From NCBI RefSeq assembly GCF_022605165.1, contig NC_063068.1, positions 496,001 through 560,000 on the forward strand: a stretch of DNA of 64,000 nucleotides, given 5' to 3'. The notes beneath the pieces were generated by a model. The model ran no database searches. It saw only the letters and a program-made list of their open reading frames with translations, and had not been told where the DNA came from. Source of the DNA: Purpureocillium takamizusanense. Taxonomy: Eukaryota; Ascomycota; Sordariomycetes; Hypocreales; Ophiocordycipitaceae. Position 1 is the stretch's first letter; each line of letters begins with the position of its first letter. Position numbers and translations under genes: made by a program. Shown piece after piece: positions 1-12,300 of this stretch.

Positions 1-2
1 CA

Positions 3-341
3 CCACCGCAACAGCAGCAACAGCAGCAGCAGCAGCAGCAGCAACACTCGGGGATCCCCCAGGCTCGACGGTACGGTGCAGTACGTAGTGGTATCGATCG
101 ACCGCCTGCCCGCCCGCTGTGCATTGTTCCGTCACGGGCGGCTGACTCCCACGCGACGAGTCAGACAGGGATCGCCACCCGCGTTGGATCGGGGAAACGG
201 CCAGGGGGGGCGCCGAGCCAGGCCAGTCCAGTCTGGAGAAACCGCGCAACGCTGGCGACAAGTCAGCAAGCTGGCCGCATGGCTGGCTGTATGACGGCTG
301 GCTGGCCAGCTGGCTGGGTGGAGTGGGACATGGATGGCTGA
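3..341 (+). CDS. Possible 3' end of an edge-truncated poly-Q protein
   Basis: A reading frame is open from the left edge to a TGA at 339-341. It begins Pro-Pro followed by about 13 Gln encoded by a CAG/CAA run, then a low-complexity Arg/Ala/Gly/Ser tail with no recognisable domain. Poly-Gln is common in fungal transcription and signalling proteins, so this could be the last exon of a gene lying to the left. It could equally be a CAG microsatellite in a promoter or UTR, because the tail after the repeat has no family look. The opposite strand gives poly-Leu and is less plausible. No start is visible in the window. Confidence 0.25.
   Translation, partial: PPQQQQQQQQQQQQHSGIPQARRYGAVRSGIDRPPARPLCIVPSRAADSHATSQTGIATRVGSGKRPGGAPSQASPVWRNRATLATSQQAGRMAGCMTAGWPAGWVEWDMDG
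9..44. repeat. CAG/CAA trinucleotide microsatellite
   Basis: A nearly pure CAG run interrupted by CAA at the extreme left edge. In frame 3 it would encode poly-Gln. Confidence 0.85.
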
Positions 342-701
342 TGCCGGCAGAAGGAGGGATGAGGAGGGGTGGTGAGGTGAGCATGGGCCAAGCATCCATC
401 TTTGCGTCCGGCGGGCGGTGTGTTTTGCCCGCCATCCGGGGTCAGCAACAACGGGAAGAGGCTTTGGCCTGCCTGCTTGCCATGCTTTCCTCCGTGCTTT
501 AAACTCATTACACGGCCGTGGCCAACCGGGTCGCTCGACGGGCCAGTCCTCTGCTCGCCGCCTCCCGAAGCGGAAAGTGAGCAAGGCCTGGACTCGCATA
601 AGCCCATTCCAGAGGCTGCTGTCAGCAGAAACCTACAGCTACCTACCTACGTGTCCAGCCATGTTGTATGCAGCGCGTAGTACCTCAGTACCTTGTTGCA
701 T

Positions 702-719
702 GTACGAAGTACGAAGTAC
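702..719. repeat. Two overlapping copies of the GTACGAAGTAC motif
   Basis: Copies at 702-712 and 709-719 share the central GTAC. The same 11-mer, or its complement GTACTTCGTAC, recurs in at least four other gene-free or gene-flanking stretches of this window. Confidence 0.8.
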
Positions 720-1542
720 GTGGTGGTCGTACCTAGTATGCAGTAGTAGTACTGATGTAGAGGTAGTATTCACGCCGTGCGGGTTTGTTGCATTTTGCTC
801 CTGTTGGAGTGACTGCCGCTCGCCCTCTGTTCCATGCGGCCAAAGATGTGTGTCTCGCGCTGCCTGCCGTGTCCCAACCGGCCGGACAGGCAGGGCCGGC
901 GGTGGGCAGATGTCGTCGTCTCGACGCGCACACAAGGCACATACAGATCCAGGGACGCACATGCACACCGGCTGAAATCGTCCGGCGCAAACAACACCCA
1001 ACAACGACAACACCGGGGGCCAGGAGGGTCAGCCGGCCTTCTTTTTTTTTTATAAACACGCAGCGGATTGGCCGTGACTCTCTCACTCTCTCTGCTCGTG
1101 CCTTGTTTCTTGTGCGAGGCTACCAAAACGTATGGGCAGGCTCACGAAACACCCACACCAAAACCGCGGACGTATCTCCTACAAACTACAGGATGAGGCA
1201 CGACAAATACGTGGTATAGTAGTATACGTACTGCACTCGCAAACAAGATGTACTCGAGTTGTAGTTTGCAGATACAGTAATACGCAAACGCCTCGTGCTC
1301 AGCGCCATGTCGGAACAGTGTTGCATCGCGGACACAACGCGGCGGCCGCGCCATCGGCGGCCATCGATCGTCCCGCCGACCGACCCGGCCCGCCGGGAAA
1401 GCCTGCTGGTGATGCATGCTATAGGTACCCTCATATTATACTTTGCGCGTCCCATCGCACGCAATATCTATGTACCATGCGTAACAGGGCGCCCGCCACG
1501 ATCTGGAGCATGCACAGCAAGCGGCTCTGCCTCGCATCACCC

Positions 1543-1569
1543 TCATCATCGTCATCGTCATCGTCATCG
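1543..1569. repeat. TCATCG hexanucleotide microsatellite
   Basis: Tandem TCATCG/TCATCA units, with more degenerate copies continuing to about 1600. It lies in gene-free sequence. Confidence 0.85.
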
Positions 1570-2293
1570 TTACCATCACCACTGTCGTCATCATACCAGC
1601 AGACGAGAGATGGGATGCCTCGACGTCGAACGACGACTGGAAGCGCAGCCACGCTCTCTCCACCCTGGCGCTTGGCTGGCTTGCCATGTCGTTTCATCTA
1701 CATGGGGACCCTCCCCCCACCCGCCACGAAACAGCCTCGAGGGGGGTGGAAAAGGGGGCGCCGCACCTAGTCCCTTGGCCAGGGGCGCGCGCGCGCTGGC
1801 CGCCGACTTTGCTCCTCCATCTTCTCCCTCCTCCTCGTCTCGTAGTACAAGGGGGTTACCACCTCCTACGAATACCTACACTACTAACTTACTACGTAGG
1901 TAGTCAGGGATGCCGTTGCGCAACGCATCCATTTTAGACGTGGCGCGCGCTCGGAGAGAGAGCCCTGGGGCGGGTCTGAAGCCTGTGCCTGTGCCTGGCA
2001 TGTCACAGTTTCCATCTTCCTGGGGGGGATGGGGAGTTCGCGCAGCCCAAGGTTGAAACAACAAGGAGCGACTCCATCCAGCCATGAGATGAGTCTCCTC
2101 CGTACTACTTCCGACGTACTCTATGTATGGGGGCACGCATACTGGGATACCTTAGCTACTGTAGGTAGGGTGGCGCCGCAGCGTTTGTCTACCTACGTAC
2201 TACCTTTCTTTGCAGCTCGGCACACGCACGCTCAAACAAGCCAAGCAACAAGGCAGGCCCCGCCTCGGCTCGCTCAGCCCATCTCATCAGCCT

Positions 2294-2323
2294 GCGTGCA
2301 TGCGTGCGTGCGTGCATGCATGC
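2294..2323. repeat. GCGT/GCAT tetranucleotide repeat
   Basis: Alternating GCGT and GCAT units. A similar GTGC repeat occurs at 22772-22795. Confidence 0.8.
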
Positions 2324-2373
2324 CTTTTGTGAGATTCAGAACCCTTGTCGCGGCGAGCGATCGGCCGGGCCTG

Positions 2374-2400
2374 GGTGGTGGTGGTGGTGGTGGTGGTGGT
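2374..2400. repeat. GGT trinucleotide microsatellite, nine units
   Basis: Nine perfect GGT units in gene-free DNA. Confidence 0.9.
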
Positions 2401-4143
2401 CCGCACATACGTACATGATATGAGCAGGGGCTTCTCCTGCCCCTCATGCCCTCGCCGTGGCGATGCAGACGGCGATGCTGGAACGTGTGAGCTGGCAGAG
2501 CTCCTCCCTCTGCCCCCCTTTCATGCGCTGCAACTTGGCCATCGAAAAGCCAATTCTTCTGACGGCTCCTGCTACGGACAAACAAAGGCCCTCCTCCCTC
2601 CTCCCCACCCGCCACTCTCTTTGGGGCACAAGGATGGCCGCTGACTCCCTCTGACACGCCTTGATTATCATGCACCTGCACCCTGTGTGCCCGCCTAATA
2701 ATGGATATTCTCCCTGGGGATGGCCGATGTGGGTTGTTAATCGCTGCTATTGATTGACCATGACTCTGTCTGTCAAACGGGTGACGACGGGCAGTGCAGT
2801 GTCCAAGTTTTATTTGTTCATGCATGCCAACGGCCATCCCGTTTGACACTCCGGCCGATCTTGAAAGTAAAGTCTCCACCCATCAATCATCCAGTCAACG
2901 ACCCGCACAGAAAGCGATGATGCATCTCATTCCAGAAGCAGATGGGCCAGCAGCCCTGGCACTTATTCGTGCATCACACCGCCGTCGAGTAGGTAACTTA
3001 TTAGTGTGCTCTGCTAGTATGTATTGTACCTCTACAACATCTCTTAGGGCAAGCAAGGGTTCATTATTATCCAGACAAGATGCCCCCTCTCGATTCTCGA
3101 TTCTTCCTCGACTGACACACAGATGGCCGCCGTCCCTCGGGGCCTAAATTGTCTGTCAAGCTAACTTAGTGGGCAAAGAGCTCGACAGAAAGCTACCTGT
3201 ACCTAACCACTATCAACCTAGCTCACGTATCCAAAGAGATATCAGGGGGTGACAAATACGTACCAACAACGCGCCTCCGCACCGGCACTGCTCTCCCACC
3301 TCGTGACACGCCCGTCAGAGTCTGCTTCACAACCAACCGTCGCAGATAGAGTACCGTAGTAGACTTTCAGCCGTACTGCAGTAACTACTAGTCCTAATCA
3401 ATCTGTCGACACTGCTGCGTGCTCCCGCTTTCTTGCCCCCAACCTACCTACGGTCGTTTCACGGTGACATTCATCATCCCGGGCCACGGGACTTGACCAA
3501 CCCGCCGATGCCTCCTCCGCATGCCACCTTCTCAATCGGTTCGCGGCCTGGGGAAGAAGAGGGGAGGGGAGAGGGGGGCGGCCGCGGGGGGGTCACGGTG
3601 CGTCAGTGCGCAAAGCCGTTCCGGATCGACGCATCATGTCCGTGCCCTGTGCCGGAACATCAGTTCACCTTTGTCCCAGCTTGCACGGTCTCGTCCTTCT
3701 TGCCCCCCTTCCGCCAACGCCCATTCACAAATGCGACCTCGGCTTCGAGACGCGCCGTCCCGCCTGAACGTTTGCTTTGGAGGCGGATGAGCTCGAACAC
3801 ACAAAGGCCCCGCGCCCGGTTGGCTGGCGTGCGGCATCTTCCTTTTCCGATTGGAGATGCTGCAGAATCGGGGGTTCGAGCAGACATGAAACCGCTGCGG
3901 GTCGATCAGGTGCGATGTCAATCAGCCGAGAGGGCCTGCAGCATGCCATGCCAGATCCCGAGCGTCCGGTGAGCCTGCACGAGGATACCGAATCTCATTG
4001 TTCACATCGTAATCAACGTAGAGTACCAAGTACAGGGCGCGCGCTGCACGGTAGTTCAATTCCCAGACTCCCAAACGCCCAAATACTCCAAGACACCAAA
4101 CCGCTTTCGAATGCTTGCAGCCAACTGATCACTTTCCTTTGCG

Positions 4144-4894
4144 TCACTGCCGCTCGGAGACAAGCCTCTTCACCTTGTCGAGCAGTATCGTGCTCTCTCG
4201 CCCAAGCTTCTTCTTGCCGTCCCTGCCTCGCGTCTTGGCCATGGCCTTCTTGAAGCGCTGCCTTTCCGCCAGCTTCCTCTCGCGCTCCTCGCGGCGGCGC
4301 TGAGCCTCCCTTGCGCGCTCCTCGGCTTCGGCGCGGGCCTGGTCCGCCTTTTGCAGCTGCTTATCGTAGTAGCCGGGGCGTCTCGTCCTACGGCGCATCC
4401 CATCGCTGAGGCCCTGCCCGTCCTCGGCGACTGCGCTGCCGGCGCCGACCTGTGCTTTCTCCTCGTCCCTGAGCATGAGCTCGCGCGTGGGGTGCATTTT
4501 CTCAGCATCTGCATCCGTCTCCTCCGAGGCCTGCGTCTCCTTTCGGTCCTTCAGTGCGGCGGTGTCCGTGTCATGATGGCTGTCCGCGTCGGCGTCATCG
4601 GAGCCGTCTTGCCTGACTGCTGTCTTTTGCCGCTGCTGTTGCTCCTGCGACTTAATCTTTGCGTACTCCTTCTTGACCTTGGCCTTGTGGATGAGGTCCT
4701 TTTTAATTTTGGTGACTACGAGGATGAGCATGTCGCGTGAGCTCATGCGCGAGGTTCACAGCGGAGCAGGAGGACAAACCTTTTCGTCGCCACGGCCCGT
4801 CTGGCAGATTGTCGGGCCCTACTCTGAAACCGCGCTTAGGCTTTTTGGAGGCAGACTCTGTGTCGGCGGCCTCGAGCGGCCGCTTCGGAGCCAT
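4144..4894 (-). CDS. FYV7: rRNA-processing protein Fyv7
   Basis: A 228-aa highly charged nucleolar protein of the Fyv7 family, which acts in the small-subunit processome during 18S rRNA maturation. Exons are 4894-4780 and 4715-4144. The 64-bp intron (4716-4779) has a GT donor and TAG acceptor, and splicing restores the family signature GFRVGPDNLPDGPWRRK followed by VTKIKKDLIHKAKVKKEYAKI. The middle is an acidic/Gln-rich spacer. The C-terminal half is a long Arg/Glu/Lys-rich helix, probably coiled coil (RAEAEERAREAQRRREER and onward), ending in a basic tail. The start is the first ATG in frame, three codons before a KRP basic patch. A TTG-initiated frame inside the intron is an artefact. The gene diverges from the Atos-type gene to its right, with about 1.3 kb between them. 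Confidence 0.9.
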
Positions 4895-6192
4895 TGTTGG
4901 GTGCTTGTCGCCGCTCAGTCGCTGGATGTATCGGTGAGCTGAGGATTATGTGAATGCTGCGGAAAGTTTCTGCGCTGAAGTTGAATGTCGTCGCAGCATT
5001 ATTGGCCATTAGCGCAGGCGGCAGAGAAGAATGCCCCGGAAGACGGTGGGTCCCCACAGCTGGGCATCCACTAGACGGGGCCCTGCATTGCAGCACCTTT
5101 CGTAAGTAGTAGCTGGTACAAACTAAATTGGCGCCGAGCGCTGTCTTGTGCTGGCGCTGCCGCGGCCGCCAGCCTAAACCGACCACCTCCCGTCCCATCA
5201 AATGCCCCCCCACCAGGCCTCTGACAGCAGCTCAGAACGGGTTAGGTAGGTGCCCAAGCCTCACGGCAGCGCGCCAGTTTTTGGCTTCCAAGCTTGATTT
5301 AAGAGCCGGCTCGAAAGCCAGGCCCAGGCCAGCCTCAGTCACCGGTTGGTCGCCTCCACTGGCATCTCGTCTCTCCTTCTTTTCATGTTGGCCTGGGCAG
5401 ACTTGCACGTGCCAAACACACAAGTTAGAGTATTAGGTACTTTTATGCACTGAGCGATAAAGGAACAACCCCGATGACCACTCGGAGGAGTACTTATTCG
5501 TTTAACGCGTATGAAGAGGTACGAAGCGCTTGCTATTGAAAGACGTCGCTACAAGTGAAGGACATGCCAGTCTCTGTAATACTTCAAGTGCCAAGGAAAT
5601 CAATCGAGGACCTGTCACTGACCCTTTTCGCCTAAAAGTGAGTAGTAGAATGCATGTGTTGGCACCCAAGTGAAGAAGTGGCCCCCCCCGTGACAGACCG
5701 ACTTGTTACGTACTGCTGTTACCGTCTGGGAGCCTGTGACGATGACGGCACTAACACCCCACCCGCGCCTTGCCGTTAACCGCAACGGTCAGTCGCCATC
5801 TTCTTCCTCACCTGCCGTCGCCTCCACCGTCCTCGGCTCTTGCATGATTCACCGCCATCGGCCTCGACCAACCGCTTCCTCAACCTCCGTCGACCATTCT
5901 TTTCCTCGTCTCGGCCCAACCACTGATCCAGCGGATCCGATGTGACGGCTCCAGATGACCAGTAGCCGCTCCCCGACGCCGCCGTCGTCGCCCGACCAGC
6001 GATAGCTGCTGCTTATCACGCCCAACCCGTCCTTCGCCGACCGTCATCGGGTCTCGGCACCACGACTACACATCTGCCGCCTCCCGACGCGAGTCTTCTC
6101 ACGCCCGACCCATATTGACCCAAGACTCTTCCGAGGGCCGCAGCTTTGTGCTGCGGTTCTTCTAATGTCTTGCCCCCCGGGCCAAGCCGAAA
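4895..6192. other. Divergent intergenic region, FYV7 and Atos-type gene
   Basis: About 1.3 kb separates the two outward-pointing starts, so it should carry both promoters and leaders. The right half (5700-6190) is C/T-rich, as expected for a fungal 5' leader. No additional gene was seen. Confidence 0.6.
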
Positions 6193-8606
6193 ATGCCCAT
6201 CTTCCAGGCCGATCTCGACCACGAGCGCTGCTCTCATCGCCCCGACCCCGAGCCCATCGACATCCGTCCGCTGTCTCCCAGTTTCAGGCGTCTTTCTGAG
6301 GAGAGTCTGCGCACTGAGCTTTGCGAAGGGCCCATCCTAGACAGTCCACCGTATCCGTCAACGCCCTCGAGGAACAGCGGCGATGGTGCAGTCTTCGATC
6401 GCACGGATCTCATTGAGCGGTTAAAGCGTGGCGAAAATTCGGCTTGGATTCCCAGTCGACAAGTACGTTCCGCAGCAGACGCCTTTGTTCTTTCATTGCT
6501 CATTCGTGCTGACCCAATACGCAGTTCGAATCCGTCGTCGGAACATCCACCAACACCGCCCATGTCTGCAAAAGCTCTCGCTCCTCGTCCCACTCGTCCG
6601 GGCTCCTTCCGCCTGCCCAAATAACCCCGGAGAAGGACCGCACAACAAAGATATATCCAGATGAGCGGCTGCAAGATGGGCTGAGTATCGAGCGACCTCG
6701 CTCGGCACTGCACAGTGGAGACTTTACGCACGAGGAAGGACGAGACGAGGGCCAGCACAGCCGTGGCATCACGAGACAAAAGTTCCCCCGGCCCGCGATC
6801 CAGAGCCCGTGGGTTGCTACGTCCCCTCCACGAGACTTTTCGCCCTTCCCTTTCGACCACAGGGCTTCTCTGCAAGGCACATCACCATCAATCCGGCCAA
6901 CTGCGTCGCCGTTGTCATCCTCACTGTCCTCCAGTTTTGCCTACCAGCCTCCAACCAGCCCTCTCGTTCAGTCAGAGAGCAATGATGAGCTCGACCTGGC
7001 CCTCGAGCGTGGTGCCGCCAATTTGTCTGTGGGCTTCCATAGCTCCAGACGGCACACGCTTACCTCGTCTCACTCGTCGCCTTTCGGCTCCCCTTCGCCG
7101 CGGATATCCATGAACTCTTGGACCCCGCTGAGACGAGATGGATCCCTCCCTTACCAGGCGCATCAGCCTCGTAGATCCCTCAACTCAACGCCAAGCTTCC
7201 TCCACCCTGGCTCGTCACCGCAAACACCTCTGCTACGGTCGAGGCGGCCGTCTTTCAGCTCGGATGCCTCTCCGATCCAGCACGCATCCATGGTTGGTTC
7301 GTATGAGGAAAGTATACTTCGGGGTCGTATGTCAACTACTCCCTCGAGGCCGTTTGACTTTCTGGCTCAAATAGGCGTCCTGGGCAAAGGAAAGTGCAAG
7401 CCTACCTTGCGTTGTCCAGACCATGTCACCCTGCAATTTGCTGCTGTATACTACAGTTACGGCAGTACCCCGCATGGGAGGTCGCGGTCTAACGACGGGC
7501 CCAGCCCGTACGTTGGCCAGATTGATCTCGAGAATGGCCTCACCAACCCCGAGGAAGAGTCCAGGTTGAGGAGAAAGGTTCAAAGCCGGTATTCCGAAAG
7601 GATGCCAGCAGATGCCGATATCGAGATGACTGGCTCTGGCCCCGAAGTGGATCAAAAGCGAGCAACCAAGACGAAGCGACGCTCGGGATCACCAAAGAGG
7701 CCACCTGGCGGTAGCTACCGCATTCCGGAAAAGGGACAAATCCAGCTCATCATCAAGAACCAGAACAAGACTGCCGTGAAACTGTTTTTGGTCCCTTACG
7801 ATCTCACCGGGATGGAGCCGGGTACCAAGACATTTATACGACAGCGCAGCTACTCAGCAGGCCCCATCATCGATCACGTCCCTAATCTCAGCGAATCCGA
7901 CAATATGAGCCGGCCTATGCTCCGCTATCTTGTTCATTTGCACATTTGCTGCCCGTCCAAGGGTCGATATTTCTTGTACAAAAGCATTCGCGTCGTTTTT
8001 GCCAACTGCGTGCCCGAGGGCAAAGAGAAATTGCGCAACGAGACGACATGGCCGGAGCCACGCTTTACACCGTACAAGCCCATCCGCGTTATGCACCCTC
8101 CCGTGTCGTCAACAGGACCGGCGGCTATGCTCGCAGCGGAGAAGGCTTTCAGGAGAAGAAGCTTGGGTATCTCCTTTGGCGGAGCGGCGAGCCGCGTTTC
8201 GTTCGATATACTAGATGGCTTGGACACCAACGTTCATGCCGGCACCGGCACCGCGGGCGGAAACACGCTACCGATTGAGCCCATACCCTTCAGGCTCCCA
8301 ACGCCTCATATGCGTGTAAGCAGCGACATCAGCGACTCCACAGCCATGACTGCAGCTGGCCTGCGTTCGCCTGAGTCGTCCTCGCACAGCCGGCCTTCAA
8401 CAAAAGACTCGTCTGGTGCTGTCCCTTGGGGCGCTTCGCAATACGAGAAGCTCAACAAGGGCGATGCTGGCTACGGTGGCTACAGTTTCAACGGCAGTCC
8501 GACGGGCAGCGGTTCTCCGGTCGGCACAGAGGGTTTGTTGTCTCAGCGACTTCGTTCGCTTGGAGTGAAGACGAAGAAAGCACCGCAGGGCTCACAGGAC
8601 GATTAA
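6193..8606 (+). CDS. Atos/FAM214-like protein (DUF4210 and Chromosome_seg domains)
   Basis: A 783-aa protein from two exons (6193-6462, 6525-8606). The 62-bp intron has a GTGCTGACC branch-like sequence and a CGCAG acceptor. The N-terminal 280 residues are Ser/Pro-rich and probably disordered. A DUF4210 (Atos-like) block follows from about residue 340: YEESILRGRMSTTPSRPFDF, then IGVLGKGKCKPTLRCPDH and SPYVGQIDLENGL. The C-terminal conserved block contains GQIQLIIKNQNKTAVKLFLV, DLTGMEPGTKTFIRQRS and LHICCPSKGRYFLYKSIRVV. These two blocks define the eukaryotic Atos/FAM214 family, thought to be transcriptional regulators; the fungal members are poorly studied and the Pfam name Chromosome_seg comes from a fission yeast phenotype. 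The start MPIFQADLDHE fits family N-termini. The gene is convergent with the PPR gene to its right. Confidence 0.88.
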
Positions 8607-9317
8607 CGATTCGTCTCTTGGCCTGCATAGCCACGGAGCTTTCCCCACAGAGCATTGTATATTTTTACTCGGCTTCAATCCGCTCATTGCATACTTGGTA
8701 GTTTCGGTGTTCTGGTATACAGGTCTCTCTTAATTAGGTCGGCGGTCACACATGACACGACGCCAGATGCATATCCATCGGTCTTTTTTGTTCTATATTT
8801 ACCATAGACTCGGGTTGGCGAGAATTGACTTCTATTACCTGGCTACATACAAGCTTCCACGTAGCCTCCGCTAGCAGCGAGGCGCCTAGGCGCGAGCGAC
8901 GTTTGGACCGACTTTTGGCTTTGTTATTCGCAGGCAAGTGACAGGCAGTGGGGTGACTGATACATGTGGGAGACATCTGCTTGACGGACGAGGGAGGGCG
9001 ACTTGACTTTCTGATAGCCTTGACATCTATTCGAACTTTGCAATGACTCCTACTTCTCTTCAATATGAACACCTGGGAGACTTGTCTGCCACTCCCGTCA
9101 TCGTGTTTTACACTCGTATTGTACAATATACATGGCGATAAATAGCAAGGGAATCGGGTGTTCTATACAATTGCGCCGAGGTCTACGTCCCTCCGGTCCG
9201 GGGTGACGTGTATTCGATCTTTCTCGCTCTCTCCATTTGCGTCATCGGAACGTCCCCACGGCAGCTTCGAGAGGGGAGGTGGCGAGGGTCTCTCTTCTTG
9301 TGTTGATTTCGTAGGAA
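8607..9317. other. Convergent 3'-3' spacer
   Basis: AT-richer spacer between the Atos-type stop and the PPR stop. It should hold both terminators and 3' UTRs. No credible gene seen. Confidence 0.6.
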
Positions 9318-12300
9318 TCATGATGCATCCTGCAGATTGCCCGTCTTCTCCGAGATCACAGCGTTCAGGCGGTCTATATCCAGTTCGGCCTGGCGGGCGG
9401 CTTGGGTCTGCGTCACGTCCTCTCCGGGTGGGGGCAGTGGTGGCGACGACGATAACGACGAAGACTGGGCCGTGGCGCCGTCGCCGTCGTCGTCGCCGCT
9501 GGCGGTGGTACTTGCGCCGGAACGGCTGGCGCGCCGCTGTTTCAAGAGGTTCTCGACGCGGCGGAGCTCCCGATCCAGGTAGTTCTTCATGGCATTGGCC
9601 TCCTTGTATGGGAAGATGCGGAGCAACTCCCTGGTGGCGCTGCTGAGGCTCTTTTCCACGCGAGCTCCTGTCCACTTGCCGGGTAGGTTCCCGAAATCGG
9701 AGGTGAGGAACGCGTGGTGCAGCCTCGGGCAGCGAAGCTCTATCTGCTCCAGCTTGTGGGAGATCCGGCCCGACCAGGCGGCCACGTTGCGGAGCTTGAT
9801 CCATTCTTTCTGGAGGCTGAGGACAGTGGCCTTGGACGCCACCAACACGCGTCTGCTCTTGAATTCGCGACGCGTTTGAAGGTCGCTGGCCTCGGTCGTC
9901 CACCCGCGCCATCGGGGCATGAGCATGTCCTCACACCACTCCATGGCGTGCTCCCACTGGCCCGTCTCGGCCAGGTACTGCACCACGAGGTTCCAGTTGT
10001 TGTGCGTCAGCTTGAACCCTGCACCCGTCACCTGTTTGACACAGTCGAGCAGCCCATGCCCGTCGTTGGCCTCCCTGTAGGCCTTGACCACCACGTTCAG
10101 TGCCCAGTCGAGATCATACTCGTGCGCCGGGTAGATGCCGCCATGTATCCGTCGGCTCCTGGCCAGCGTGCTGGCCCAGGTCTGCTGCCACATCTTGTAA
10201 ACGTGCTCGAATTGCTCGTCCTTGAGGTAGGCCAACATCAAGGCAGCAGCGACCACTGGCGGGAACGCCACCTCGCCTCGGTACTTTGGAAATACCTCTG
10301 CGTACACGTTGATCAGCTCCTCGGCTGTGGCGAATTCCCGGAGCTCGACGAGCAGCCTGATAGCCCGTCCGATACCGCGTGTCTGCATTCTCAGTTCCAT
10401 AAGCCCCTGAGGCGTGTTGGTCGGTGGTTCGTCGGCGACGTCGCGGGAGCCTCTCGCCACAGTCACGGGGAGCATGGCCCGCAGGCGCTGGACAATCTCT
10501 CTACCCAGCTTGCGAGTCCGCATTGTTCTCGGGTGCCGCCGGATAGCAGCATCCACCAGCGCAACGTGGGCTTTGAAGGACAGCGGTTGTCCAGCCTGCC
10601 GCATCTGTGATTCGATGGTCTCAACGAGGGCCTGGTCTCCGGTGCGCAGAGCGCCGGTCATCACCACCGTGAAATGCTCGGGACGAACAGGGAAAAGCTT
10701 GTTCTTACGTGCCTTCTGTAGCAGATGAAAAGCCGGATGTACCTGGTCGACCCGCACCAGGGCTTCGAGGAGAAATTCGTATGTCCCGCTATCCCACTCA
10801 ATATCGTGTGTCTTCATCGCCCGGAGCAGTTCGTAGCACTTGTCAAGGTTGCCACGCACCCCATTATGGTAGAGAAGCTTGTTCCATACAGCCGTGGTTG
10901 TCGCTTTGCGCTTGGCAAGCTCGGAGCAGATGATTTCGGCATCCGTTATCCGATTGTTAAAACAATACGCCATAACGAGCGCCATTGCCATCTCTTTGGA
11001 TACTGGAACGCGATCTTTTTGAGAGCGGTTGAAGAACTCTAACGTCGTTTCGAGGTCTCCTCTTTTTGATGCCATCGTCATCACGTGGGCATACGTGAAT
11101 GAATCCGGATGAAGGGCAGGATCAATCTCCTCAAAGCATTGGATGACACGAGTGAAGTCATCGGCCCGTACATAACATTTCAACAGCATGTTCCATGTGT
11201 CAATGTCTGGCGTGACTCCGTACTTCTCCTTCATCAGCCGAAACTCCGTCTCGGCCGCAGCCACGTCCCCCGTCTGCGCATAAACATTCATGGTGCTTCG
11301 GAAAGCCCGGGGAGAATGTAAAACGTCGGGATAGCGAGCCACATATCGCGCCCACAGATCCTTGACCGCGTTGATGTCTCCTGCTTTGGCGTAGAACTTG
11401 AGAAACTTTTCGAACCCCCACTGGTCGAGGTCTCCCCAGGCACGATGCCAGTCACGATAGACCTCCTCAAGACCAGCAACGTCCGTCGGGAAGTAGAGTT
11501 CGAATAAGAGACGAAGGAGCGGCACAGGTGGCTTCGCACCTGTCAGCGCTCGGTAGGTCTTATACATATCTGGTAGCGCAACGAGGTTGTTTCTGGACTC
11601 CCGCCCATTTCTCCAGCGGCGTATCGTATGCACGAAATAGTCCTCATACATTTCCTTGTCGGCCCAAATATTAAGAATGGCGGCGGCCTGTTTTGGCGGG
11701 CAGGGCGGTTGCAACGCTGCCTCGGCTAAATGTCGTCGTAGAGTTGACAAACCCAGCCTGGTTTTGGCATGGAGATTGATGGAACGAAGTTTACCCGAAG
11801 ACTCGATCTCAATGTATCGTTCAAGGGCAAGATATGGCTTCCAGAGGTCCGGTACCCTTTCAAGCTGGCGCAGTTTGATACCTTTCTCGGCGGTGCCCGC
11901 CTTAAAGTAGTCCAGCCAAACCTTCAACAGCATCGGCCATTGGCGATTTTCAAGCAGATATGAGATGAGATATTCAATACCGCCACTAAGACCTTTGAGC
12001 GCTGAGCCAGCCTCGAACCGCTCAATGGCAAGGTTGACGTCGCCGGAGCGCATGAGCGCGAGCACTCCAGCAGCCTGCAGCTCGTTGTCCCAGGAGTCCA
12101 CCGGCAATTGGTGGAACAGGGACAACACCCTTCCGATTTCGACAATGTTCGTGGACCGCGAAAGATAGATGATGACCGGGTGCCGAAGGGTTTGCCGCTG
12201 GTCATCATCTTGCCTGCTGTATAGATCCCACACATCGTGGAATCGTTCTTCACCTGGCCGGGAGAGCAATTCCTCTAACGTCTGGGGTTTCGAGCCGAGC

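Larger units (their letters stand above)
342..4143. other. Long gene-free stretch with microsatellites
   Basis: No reading frame here looks like a protein family, and the frames on both strands are low-complexity shadows. The stretch holds short TACGTAC/CTACCTA islands, the GTACGAAGTAC pair at 702-719, pyrimidine tracts and several microsatellites. It may contain UTR or promoter sequence of a gene off the left edge. The 3' end abuts the FYV7 stop codon. Confidence 0.5.
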